Source: Erythroxylum novogranatense (taxonomy: Eukaryota; Streptophyta; Magnoliopsida; Malpighiales; Erythroxylaceae). From it: 64,000 bases of DNA. Positions 48,703-59,549 of the stretch are shown piece after piece. Numbering within the stretch: position 1 is the stretch's first letter; each line of letters begins with the position of its first letter. The position numbers were made by a program, and so were the translations under genes. The notes under the pieces were generated by a model. It searched no databases, had not been told where the DNA came from, and saw nothing but the letters and a program-made list of their open reading frames with translations. The stretch is from NCBI GenBank assembly GCA_029891385.1, contig CM057224.1:7750001-7814000 (forward strand), given 5' to 3'.

Positions 48703-51120
48703 TGTAACATCCTTCTTGTCGACAAAAGGTATTTTGGTAATATAGACCGATCGAATATTTGGAATATGATTGAGTGAGTAATTGGGTTCAAATGATTGAT
48801 TTAGAATAATTTAAGTGTAGCGGTATTTTATAGTGGCTTATAGGAGATTTCGGAAATTAGGAGATAATGCGGATAGGAAATATTGAGAGGCGATCGATTG
48901 ATTGTATAATCTTGAAAGAACTGTCCGATGACAATGGAAAAGTTAGAGTGGACTGATAGGAAATAAATATGCTGAGCCATTGAAATTTAGAGACTGAAAT
49001 TTGGACTGATAAGGAGACCTAGGTCTATAAATACCTAGGGTTGAGAAATTTGGGGAAAAATTGGCTAAGGCAATTGCGAGTTTCTCTTCTTCCCTCTCCA
49101 TGGTGATCTTCGATCCTTCTTCATAGGTGAGGATCGTTGTTTCTTCTTGTGGTTTCCCTCCTATTGTGTTAAGCTAACTGGTTTATTGTGATTATTGTGG
49201 AAATGAAGTGGATTGAGGCTTGAGGGAGGAGATCGACGGTGTTGAGAAAGATTTTAGGGTTTGCGATCGATTCAGTGATTGGTAAGCTTTAATGGCTTCA
49301 ATGATGTTATTACTTATTTTTATTACATCTATGGATTTTATTGTGGTTGATTGAGTAGTTGAGGGTGTTAATGGGCGTTTTAGTGAGAGAAATGGTCGGA
49401 AATCGATCGGAGAAGGCGACTGGTCTTCGTGACGTCGCGACGAGCATCGAAGCGTTAGGGCTTCGTCATGACGAATAAAATTGAATTGAGTTAAATGTAT
49501 TGGTCGCGACGTAGGCAGCAAGACGTCATGGGCGAAGGAGGGAGACGACGCCTTGGCGCGTGTTTCATGTGGCGGCGTGCCTCTTTCGTCATGCGAATAA
49601 TGCCGCGAGGTCATGGCGAGGAACCTATTTTATTGGATTGGATTGTACTTAATTGGACATAATTTCATAGAGACATATGCATTCTTGTCATCGTTTAATT
49701 GAGCGATTAGTAATGGTATCTTGTCATTGTTATAGAGGCACCGATTGGATCGTCGTTCCACGGACATTCTTTGGGACTTCGTGCAATAGCTCTAAGTGTG
49801 GTGAGTAACCTAGTTGGTTTCTCAAATTCTTGAGTGTCTAAATATTCACCGTAATTTACTTGATAGCGTGAAGTACATGATTCTTGAATTATATGTGATT
49901 GGATTACCTTTGTATTATTCTTGAAATGTAAATGACCGAGTTGCATGTTCTTCTTGTATAGAATCGAACAATGTGAATTACCTCGTATGATCGCATGACT
50001 CTTGAAAAGGGATACGATTGAATTGTATGTGTTTCTTGTATTGGATTGGATTCTTGAATTCGATTCTTGTTACCTTTGGGCTTTATAGCCATACATCGTA
50101 AATTCTTGAATCTTTGAATCTTTGAATTCTTGTAAGTTCTTGAGAGATACCTTCATTGGGCTTTTATAGCCATATCTTGAAGCTCTTGAATCTGAATTTC
50201 TTGAACATTGCATTGCATGCATAAATGCATGATCGATAAAGGATCGTGACCCAAGTTGCTAATTTCCTTTGAAAAGAGCCTAGAGCTCGAACACTGTCTT
50301 GTCCGGATTAGCCGAGGGAGAAATCTCGACGCGCCCCCATTGTTCTTGTTGAGCACTTGGGCACAACACTGAGTAACCGGAAAGAGTCTCATATGCATCA
50401 TATACATGACTGACTGAACTGCCAAATTGTGTGACGATTACTGAACTGTGCGATGCCATGATTTATTGTAAATTGTGATGTAATACTGTAAACTGTTCTA
50501 TGCTACTGAAATGTTATTCTACCGACATCAGATATCTTGATATAGACTCATCGTATCTCGTTATGTGAACTATTCTACGCTACTGTATTATTGCTAATGA
50601 TACTGTATATTGTAGCAAACTATTATAGACTCACGTACCTTTGTTATATAATATCGTTAATTGTTATTCTTGTGTCGTCGTTTGCACGCAATTTGCGTAA
50701 TGCATGATTTGAGTGAACCATCGATGATGGTTTCTCACCGAGTTCGCAAACTCACCCAACATTGCAATTATTTTCAGAATCGAAGAGTACCCGTTAGCAA
50801 AAGCGGGAGTATGGTATGAATTCGAGTGAAGGTCGAGAAGTCGGGATCGGTTAGGTATGCGCATTAAGCGTCTTTACTTTTGTACTAAAGTGTTTATTAT
50901 GTAATTGTAAAATCGACCTAAGTGGCTTTTGAAAATGAGTGTATCCTATTGGGACGGGATTGAATGAGTGCCCAAAATTGAGTATAAATTCGCGCATTTG
51001 TTATAGAAAGTAATGTCTCGATTTTACGGCGAGTTTTCTAGTACGCCACCCTCGCGGGTCACGGACTCGGATATCACCATGGATATCGGGTTCGGGTCTC
51101 GTCGGGAGTGGGGTGCTACA
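48703..51120 (+). repeat. 3' LTR of element B (2418 bp)
   Basis: It starts TGTAACATCCTTCTTG and ends GGGGTGCTACA next to GTTGA. Collinear with the 5' LTR. Differences cluster: ATCGATCGAATCG in the 5' copy reads ACTGACTGAACTG here (about 50409), and the CG-rich cassette (49425-49622) is heavily altered, while long AT-rich stretches are almost identical. Confidence 0.92.
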
Positions 51121-52175
51121 GTTGAAGCCAACATAAGTCGACTAGCACATCATAAGTCGACTTATATATCAAGTGAGAACAACATAAGTCGACTAGAACA
51201 TCATAAGTCGACTAATATATGAAGATCTGTCAACACAAGTCGACTAATAGTCCATAAGTCGACTTATCGAAGGACACAAGTCGACTTACACAGCATAAGT
51301 CGACTAATTGAAGAGCAGAGATGAAATTTTACGTAAATCGTTGACACAAGTCGACTTATACACTCGACAAGTCGACTTATGGGTACAACAAATAAATTCC
51401 AACAGTTCGATTAGCCACAAATGGAAAGGAGGATATTAAGGGCGGTCATATCAATTATACAACGGCTAGAATAGCTTCCAACAGCTATTTTATTCAAGTA
51501 TAAAGAGTGGATGATTGATGAAGAGTGTATGGAAGATACATAAGTGAAAATACTCTTCTATTGCTCCAAAATTGCTCATTATTGTTCTTATCTTGTTACA
51601 CAATGTATTGAGCTTTGTTCTTCAATCTTTATATTATTTCTCTTACAATTTGAGTGACTAGTGAAAGGTCACGTGTGAGGTAGGATTTGTGCCGGAAGAC
51701 AAATTAAGTGTAAAGGTAGATTGAGCCGAAAATCAAGTGGTGTTGGTAAGATTTGTGCCGGAAGACAAATCAAGTGTAAAGGTAGCTTGAGCCCGAGTGG
51801 TGTTGGTAGGATTTGTGCCGGAAGACAAATCAAGTGTAAAGGTAGTTTGAGCCCGAGTGGTGTTGGTAGGATTTATGCCGGAAGACAAATCAAGTGTAAA
51901 GGTAGCTTGAGCCAGAAATTAAGCGATATTGTAAGAGTTCACACTGAACTACAAAGTGTGTAATAAAGTGGTTTGCAAAATCCTAAGTCGGAGCTTAGGT
52001 TAGGGACGTAGGTCTTAGCACCGAACCTCTATAAAAACAGTGTTTGATCTTCTTACCTACTCTTTACATTTAGATTTGATTAAATTATTTTTGTGTGAAT
52101 TAAATTCTGATTTTATTGTAGAAAATTACAAAAAGCTTTAAAGATCTATTCAACCCCCCTTCTAGATCACTTACA
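51121..52175 (+). repeat. Copia array LTR 3, right part
   Basis: Begins with the duplicated GTTGA and continues LTR 3 through the palindrome cluster (51132-51380), TATA box (51499), 60-bp repeats (51690-51920) and AATAAA to GATCACTTACA. The total LTR 3 length without element B is about 1.35 kb. Confidence 0.92.
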
Positions 52176-52201
52176 ATTGGTATCGAGCGAAGTATCTGAG
52201 G

Positions 52202-53533
52202 ATGATACTGTGATAACCTAGCGGAAGAAGGTAACACAAACAATCGCCTCCTTTGTTTAATGGTACTAACTATTCTTCTTGGAAAAATCCTATGAAATAT
52301 CACATTATAAGTGAGTGAGTAGAATACTGGAAGATTATCATTTTTGGTCCACAAACTCCTTTGAAAGAAAATGGTGAGTTAAAAACGGAGATGGAGTACA
52401 ATGACAATGATTGGAGGCAAACATACATAAACGCAAAGGCTATGAAACTGATTTATTGTGCCCTCACCGTTGAAGAGAGAAATCGAGTGAACTCGTGTAC
52501 AAGTGCTAAAGAAATGTGGGAAAGACTACGCATCACTCATGAAGGAACCAATCAAGTTCGAGAGACAAAGATTAACATGCTTCTCCATGACTATGAAATG
52601 TTTTTCATGAAGGAAGGTGAGTCTATTTTCACTATGCTTGATCATTTTGCAGAAATCATAAATGAATTAGGCAACCTTGGAAAGCATATGACGAATAGCG
52701 AGAAGGTGAAAAAGATTCTTCGTTCACTACCGAAAGAATGGGACTCACAAGTCACAGCTATTATGGAGTCTAAGGATCTCAATCATTTGGAATTCAACGC
52801 CTTGGTGGGATCTCTCATAAACTATGAGATCATTCTCAAATCAAGAGGAGGATGAGGTAAGTCACAAAAGTCAATTGGTTTTAAAGCTAACACTTCTTTT
52901 GTGGATGAAAGCGATAAAAAATTAGATGAGGAGGAAGAAGATGAAGAGCTAGCAATGTATGCTAGAAACTTGAGAAAATTCAAGGGACAACTCAAAAATA
53001 GGAAGAGAGAATTACGTGGCGGAGGAAATGACAAGTATGACAAAGGGAAAAAGAAAGCTAGCCTAGTAGCCACTTGGAGTGATGATGAGGAAGCATACCA
53101 AAGCAATGATGAAAACAACTTAGCTCTCATGGCTAATAGCTCCTCAACAAGTGATGGCGAAGATGAGTTAACTTTCATTGATCAACATCTTATAGATTCT
53201 TTTAATGCTTTACAAATCGATTTTGAAGAAGCTATTAAAATCAACAAGAAATTGAGAAAGAAAATAAGAGAGCTAGTTGCTGAAAATAGTGTCTTGCACG
53301 AGACTATTGATGATTTAGATTGCACTAAGGAAGATAACTCTACATGCCTTGTTGAAAAAGAAAATCTTACTTGTGAGCTTGATAGACTTAGAAAGGAATT
53401 TTCTTATGTGGTTGAAAAATTTGCTGGTGGGAATGAAAAGTTTGAAAAGATGTTATCTTTACAAAGATATTCAATTTCTAAACATGGTTTAGGAATTGAT
53501 CCATTTGATAGAGATTGTTCTTTTGATTTCTAA
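52202..53533 (+). pseudogene. Copia gag, array unit 3
   Basis: Same frame and same two shared TGA codons as units 1, 2 and 4. The first codons are altered: ATGATACTGTGATAACC replaces ATGATACACAATAACC, adding a base and a stop, and a C is missing from CGCCCTCC, so the reading frame is regained only after that point. From 52361 the capsid part is open to the second TGA at 52853, and the acidic/coiled-coil part is open from 52901 to 53533. It shares FFMKEG and KGQLKNR with unit 4 against FVMKEG and KGLLKNR in unit 1. Knuckle and protease stub follow (WYIDSGC at 53779). Confidence 0.85.
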
Positions 53534-54590
53534 ATTTACTAAAGATGGCAAAGTTGCTAAATGTGTTAGATGCTTAAAAGATGGTCATATAGAAATTGCA
53601 TGCAAAAGTATTAGAAGATGTATTAATGTGAAGAAAATCTAGGTAGTAAAAGGTACAACTCCTCCTAATCTGGTTTATATGACTAATCGAAATGGACCCA
53701 AAATGGCCTGGGTACCAATGAGTACAAAGAATGTTTCAGATGTAGGTACAAGCAAGGAATGAAAATCCACCAAGCACATGGTACATTGATAGTGGATGTC
53801 GACTAATTGGTGACAAGTATGCTAACAAGTCAACTTGTGTGGGTTAATAAGTTGACCTATGATTTACACAACACTATGGAAATGAAGAAATTTCAGGTTA
53901 AGTCGACTTATAAAATTCGACAAGTCGACTTATGAGGGTCGATAAGTCGACTTATGGAGGTAAAACAAGTCGACTTATGTTTACACGGGTTCCATTGTTG
54001 GATTGTTATGTTATGTAATGACTTTGCATTTTCTTTATGTTTGCTTATGAACTGCCAGTCGAATATAAGTTATCTGGGTCTTCTTTAAAAATTCTCTTTT
54101 TTCCCAAAATCTCCGAAAACACATTCTCTTCTACTTTTGAGATTTCTTTATGATGACGTTTATCCACCATGATGGTTTTTGTATCTAGCCAAGATCAACA
54201 TTTCATAATATTTGTATTTGCTTGCTACTTGAGACTATTTGTGTATGATGACTTGTTTCTCTATTTAATGTGATTGCGATATTTCATCTATTGTTAGTTT
54301 CTATTAGTTGTTTTGATTATGACAAAAAGGGGGAGAAAAAGGAGAAATTGGATATTCTTTAGTTACTTGATTAAGGTGGAGTATGTGATAATTGTCTTTA
54401 ATTTAAGTTTATCATGATTTCAAATTACTTTTATGAATTTGATCTTACAAGGTTATAAATTCAATGATTTATATGATTGAGGGGAGACTTCTAACCAAAA
54501 TGACAAGGTATAAAACCTTGATCAATGTTTCTTTGTTTTCATTTCTTAAACAATTTCTAAGTGTTTTGTCATTATCAAAAAGGGGGAGAT
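53534..54590 (+). mobile_element. Unit 3 interior 3' part
   Basis: Zinc knuckle, protease stub (53779), palindrome cluster (53898-53979), upstream purine tract near 54323 and the polypurine tract AAAAAGGGGGAGAT (54577-54590). Content as in unit 1; there is no trace of RT, RNase H or integrase. Confidence 0.85.
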
Positions 54591-55938
54591 TGTTGGACCA
54601 ATGGTGGTTGACAAATTAAATCCCACTTATGTGTTTGATAATAATAAAATGTATAGAATTGGTTAAGAAATTGTTTCAGGTATTTTGGGATTGATATTCA
54701 ATAAAAGAATTGTGCAAATCAAGATAGCATTAATCTTTGATGGGAAAGAGATTAATCATTGTGGAATCAAGATGGAAATTACCTTAAATGTGCAATAGAT
54801 ATTCAAGGATGAAGATTATGGATAAGGAACTTCAAAGATATGTATCCCAACAATTAAAGATCAAGATTTCATGCAATATAATCGTTGAAGCCAACATAAG
54901 TCGACTAGCACATCATAAGTCGACTTATATATCAAGTGAGAACAACATAAGTCGACTAGAACATCATAAGTCGACTAATATATGAAGATCTGTCAACACA
55001 AGTCGACTAATAGTCCATAAGTCGACTTATCGAAGGACACAAGTCGACTTACACAGCATAAGTCGACTAATTGAAGAGCAGAGATGAAATTTTACGTAAA
55101 TCGTTGACACAAGTCGACTTATACACTCGACAAGTCGACTTATGGGTACAACAAATAAATTCCAACGGTTCAATTAGCCACAAATGGAAAGGAGGATATT
55201 AAGGAACGGTCATATCAATTATACAACGGCTAGAATAGCTTCCAACAGCTATTTTATTCAAGTATAAAGAGTGGATGATTGATGAAGAGTGTATGGAAGA
55301 TACATAAGTGAAAATACTCTTCTATTGCTCCAAAATTGCTCATTATTGTTCTTATCTTGTTACTGATGTATTGAGCTTTGTTCTTCAATCTTTATATTAT
55401 TTCTCTTACAATTTGAGTGACTAGTGAAAGGTCACGTGTGAGGTAGGATTTGTGCCGGAAGACAAATTAAGTGTAAAGGTAGATTGAGCCGAAAATCAAG
55501 TGGTGTTGGTAAGATTTGTGCCGGAAGACAAATCAAGTGTAAAGGTAGCTTGAGCCCGAGTGGTGTTGGTAGGATTTGTGCCGGAAGACAAATCAAGTGT
55601 AAAGGTAGTTTGAGCCCGAGTGGTGTTGGTAGGATATATGCCGGAAGACAAATCAAGTGTAAAGGTAGCTTGAGCCAGAAATTAAGCGATATTGTAAGAG
55701 TTCACACTGAACTACAAAGTGTGTAATAAAGTGGTTTGCAAAATCCTAAGTCGGAGCTTAGGTTAGGGACGTAGGTCTTAGCACCGAACCTCTATAAAAA
55801 CAGTGTTTGATCTTCTTCCCTACTCTTTACATTTAGATTTGATTAAATTATTTTTGTGTGAATTAAATTCTGATTTTATTGTAGAAGATTACGAAAAGCT
55901 TTAAAGATCTATTCAACCCCCCTTCTAGATCACTTACA
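54591..55938 (+). repeat. Copia array LTR 4 (1348 bp)
   Basis: Complete LTR shared by units 3 and 4, with all landmarks: palindromes (54894-55143), TATA (55263), 60-bp repeats (55442-55680). It carries the GTGCAATAG variant of LTR 1. Confidence 0.93.
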
Positions 55939-55966
55939 ATTGGTATCAGAGCAGAAGTATACAGGG

Positions 55967-57298
55967 ATGATACACAATAACCTAGCGGAAGAAGGTAACA
56001 CAAACAATCGCCCTCCTTTGTTTAATGGTACTAACTATTCTTCTTGGAAAAATCCTATGAAATATCACATTATAAGTGAGTGAGTAGAATACTGGAAGAT
56101 TATCATTTTTGGTCCACAAGCTCCTTTGAAAGAAAATGGTGAGTTAAAAACGGAGATGGAGTACAACGACAATGATTGGAGGCAAACATACATAAACGCA
56201 AAGGCTATGAAACTGATTTATTGTGCCCTCACCGTTGAAGAGAGAAATCGAGTGAACTCGTGTACAAGTGCTAAAGAAATGTGGGAAAGACTACGCATCA
56301 CTCATGAAGGAACCAATCAAGTTCGAGAGACAAAGATTAACATGCTTCTCCATGACTATGAAATGTTTTTCATGAAGGAAGGTGAGTCTATTTTCACTAT
56401 GCTTGATCGTTTTGCAGAAATCATAAATGAATTAGGCAACCTTGGAAAGCATATGACGGATAGCGAGAAGGTGAAAAAGATTCTTCGTTTACTACCGAAA
56501 GAATGGGACTCACAAGTCACAGCTATTATGGAGTCTAAGGATCTCAATCATTTGGAATTCAACGCCTTGGTGGGATCTCTCATAAACTATGAGATCATTC
56601 TCAAATCAAGAGGAGGATGAGGTAAGTCACAAAAGTCAATTGGTTTTAAAGCTAACACTTCTTTTGTGGATGAAAGCGATAAAAAATTAGATGAGGAGGA
56701 AGAAGATGAAGAGCTAGCAATGTATGCTAGAAACTTGAGAAAATTCAAGGGACAACTCAAAAATAGGAAGAGAGAATTACGTGGCGGAGGAAATGACAAG
56801 TATGACAAAGGGAAAAAGAAAGCTAGCCTAGTAGCCACTTGGAGTGATGATGAGGAAGCATACCAAAGCAATGATGAAAACAACTTAGCTCTCATGGCTA
56901 ATAGCTCCTCAACAAGTGATGACGAAGATGAGTTAACTTTCATTGATCAACATCTTATAGATTCTTTTAATGCTTTACAAATCGATTTTGAAGAAGCTAT
57001 TAAAATCAACAAGAAATTGAGAAAGAAAATAAGAGAGCTAGTTGCTGAAAATAGTGTCTTGCATGAGACTATTGATGATTTAGATTGCACTAAGGAAGAT
57101 AACTCTACATGCCTTGTTGAAAAAGAAAATCTTACTTGTGAGCTTGATAGACTTAGAAAGGAATTTTCTTATGTGGTTGAAAAATTTACTGGTGGGAATG
57201 AAAAGTTTGAAAAGATGTTATCTTTACAAAGATATTCAATTTCTAAACATGGTTTAGGATATGATCCATTTGATAGAGATTGTTCTTTTGATTTCTAA
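55967..57298 (+). pseudogene. Copia gag, array unit 4
   Basis: Best-preserved copy: from ATG 55967 the only interruptions are the two TGA codons common to all units (after HIISE near 56081, and at 56618-56620). The capsid core spans 56126-56620 and the acidic plus coiled-coil half 56666-57298, ending DPFDRDCSFDF. In the whole frame, EYNDNDWRQTYINAKAMKLI and NSCTSAKEMWERLRITHEG are typical of Sirevirus gag. The first TGA replaces the usual aromatic/Trp position between SE and VEYW. It is preceded by an intact TGGTATCAGAGC primer site (55941). Confidence 0.86.
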
Positions 57299-58357
57299 AT
57301 TTACTAAAGATGGCAAAGTTGCTAAATGTGTTAGATGCTTAAAAGATGGTCATATAGAAATTGCATGCAAAAGTATTAGAAGATGTATTAATGTGAAGAA
57401 AATCTAGGTAGTAAAAGGTACAACTCCACCTAATCTGGTTTATATGACTAACCGAAATGGACCCAAAATGGCCTGGGTACCAATGAGTACAAAGAATGTT
57501 TCAGATGTAGGTACAAGCAAGGAATAAAAATCCACCAAGCACATGGTACATTGATAGTGGATGTCGACTAATTGGTGACAAGTATGCTAACAAGTCAACT
57601 TGTGTGGGTTAATAAGTTGACCTATGATTTACACAACACTATGAAAATGAAGAAATTTAAGGTTAAGTCGACTTATAAAAATCGACAAGTCGACTTATGA
57701 GGGTCGATAAGTCGACTTATGGAGGTAAAACAAGTCGACTTATGTTTACACGGGTTCCATTGTTGGATTGTTATGTTATGTAATGACTTTGCATTTTTTT
57801 TATGTTTTCTTATGAACTGCCAGTCGAATATAAGTTATCTGGGTCTTCTTTAAAAATTCTCTTTTTTCCCAAAATCTCCGAAAACACATTCTCTTCTACT
57901 TTTGAGATTTCTTTATGATGACGTTTATCCACCATGATGGTTTTTGTATCTAGCCAAGATCAACATTTCATAATATTTGTATTTGCTTGCTACTTGAGAC
58001 TATTTGTGTATGATGACTTGTTTCTCTATTTAATGTGATTGCGATATTTCATCTATTGTTAGTTTGTATTAGTTGTTTTGATTATGACAAAAAGGGGGAG
58101 AAAAAGGAGAAATTGGATATTCTTTAGTTACTTGATTAAGGTGGAGTATGTGATAATTGTCTTTAATTTAAGTTTATCATGTTTTCAAATTACTTTTATG
58201 AATTTGATCTTACAAGGTTATAAATTCAATGATTTATATGATTGAGGGGGAGACTTCTAACCAAAATGACAAGGTATAAAAACCTTGATCAATGTTTCTT
58301 TGTTTTCATTTCTTAAACAATTTCTAAGTGTTTTTTCATTATCAAAAAGGGGGAGAT
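57299..58357 (+). mobile_element. Unit 4 interior 3' part
   Basis: Knuckle, protease stub (WYIDSGC near 57544), palindrome cluster (57664-57744), an upstream purine tract near 58088 and the polypurine tract AAAAAGGGGGAGAT (58344-58357). Confidence 0.85.
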
Positions 58358-59451
58358 TGTTAGACCAATGGTGGTTGACAAATTAAATCCCACTTATGTG
58401 TTTGATAATAATAAAATGTATAGAATTGGTTAAGAAATTGTTTCAGGTATTTTGGGATTGATATTCAATAAAAGAATTGTGCAAATCAAGATAACATTAA
58501 TCTTTGATGGGAAAGAGATTAATCATTGTGGAATCAAGATGGAAATTACCTTAAATGTGCAAGAGATATTCAAGGATGAAGATTATGGATAAGGAACTTC
58601 AAAGATATGTATCCCAACAATTAAAGATCAAGATTTCATGCAATATAATCTTTGAAGCCAACATAAGTCGACTAGCACATCATAAGTCGACTTATATATC
58701 AAATGAGAACAACATAAGTCGACTAGAACATCATAAGTCGACTAATATATGAGGATCTGTTAACACAAGTCAACTTATCGAAGGACACAAGTCGACTTAC
58801 ACAGCATAAGTCGACTTATTGAAGAGCGGAGATGAAATTTTACGTAAATCGTTGACACAAGTCGACTTATACACTCGACAAGTCGACTTATGGGTACAAC
58901 AAATAAATTCCAACGGTTCAATTAGCCACAAATGGAAAGGAGGATATTAAGGAACGGTCATATCAATTATACAACGGTTAGAATGGCTTCCAACAGCTAT
59001 TTTCTTCAAGTATAAAGAGTGGATGATTGATGAAGAGTGTATGGAAGATACATAAGTGAAAATACTCTTCTATTGCTCCAAAATTGCTCATTATTGTTCT
59101 TATCTTGTTACATAATGTATTGAGCTTTGTTCTTCAATCTTTATATTATTTCTCTTACAATTTGAGTGACTAGTGAAAGGTCACGTGTGAGGTAGGATTT
59201 GTGCCGGAAGACAAATCAAGTGTAAAGGTAGCTTGAGCCGAAAATCAAGTGGTGTTGGTAGGATTTATGATTAGGTAGAGGACGTAGGTCTTAGCACCGA
59301 ACCTCTATAAAAACAGTGTTTGATCTTCTTCCCTACTCTTTACATTTAGATTTGATTAAATTATTTTTGTGTGAATTAACTTATGATTTTATTGTAGAAA
59401 ATTACAAAAAGCTTTAAAGATCTATTCAACCCCCCTTCTAGATCGCTTATA
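58358..59451 (+). repeat. Copia array LTR 5 (1094 bp, terminal, degraded)
   Basis: The outermost right LTR. It starts TGTTAGACC (G to A) and ends GATCGCTTATA instead of GATCACTTACA. A deletion removes most of the 60-bp repeats and the polyadenylation part, and one or two palindromes are missing near 58760. GCAAC (59452-59456) follows as the right target duplication. It is the most diverged of the five LTRs. Confidence 0.9.
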
Positions 59452-59456
59452 GCAAC

Positions 59457-59530
59457 AGCCGCTACGTCAGGGTTGGCTGCTGCCGCCTGACTGATCTGTG
59501 TGTTTCTCGACGTGGTGCCTTGATGTCGGG
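59457..59530 (-). pseudogene. Tat gag, N-terminal fragment
   Basis: The minus frame ISQAAAANPDVAAVA runs up to the array insertion point and continues, across the array, into the gag part that ends at 29357. No ATG is visible upstream before the primer site; CGAGAAACACAC may hold a mutated start. It shows that the array entered the very beginning of gag. Confidence 0.7.
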
Positions 59531-59549
59531 CCCCACGGTGGGCGCCAAT
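59531..59549 (-). other. Primer binding site region of the Tat element
   Basis: Minus strand ATTGGCGCCCACCGTGGGG directly follows the LTR end AACCA. TGGCGCC followed by a TGGGG box is the usual layout in plant Ty3/gypsy elements of the Tat and Athila groups. Confidence 0.8.

Larger units (their letters stand above)
43498..51120 (+). mobile_element. LARD-like LTR element B (7.6 kb, non-autonomous)
   Basis: LTRs of 2386 and 2418 bp (TGTAACATCC...GGTGCTACA) flank a 2819-bp interior. GTTGA is duplicated exactly at 43493-43497 and 51121-51125, and removing the element rejoins copia LTR 3. The primer site, conserved palindrome and purine tract are present; no gag or pol is readable. Its LTR shares several blocks with the right half of LTR A (GTGAGTAACCTAGTTGG, GGGCTTTATAGCCAT, CGATGATGGTTTCTCA, GTCGGGATCGGTTAGGTATG), so A and B belong to one superfamily of different LTR length. 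Confidence 0.92.
29358..59451 (+). mobile_element. Tandem array of gag-only Sirevirus-type copia elements: five LTRs, four interiors
   Basis: The LTR (TGTTGGACCAATGG...GATCACTTACA, about 1.34 kb) recurs at 29358, 33115, 43200, 54591 and 58358, always in plus orientation, with a 2.41 kb interior between each pair. Adjacent units share one LTR. Only the outer ends carry a target duplication: GCGAC at 29353-29357 and GCAAC at 59452-59456 (one transition). The array splits the Tat gag. Each interior has a Met-tRNA primer site, a gag, a CCHC knuckle, the first codons of protease (WYIDSGC) and a polypurine tract, but no RT, RNase H or integrase. This matches the non-autonomous TR-GAG type. The gag is Sirevirus-like. 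Elements C and B are nested in interior 2 and LTR 3. Neighbouring units 1/2 and 3/4 share private variants. Confidence 0.93.

Noticed and set aside
55432..55656. Leu/Pro-rich minus frame and the 80-codon basic plus frames in the copia LTRs
   Set aside because: Both arise from the 60-bp LTR repeat, which is a whole number of codons. Kept only as a low-interest observation.
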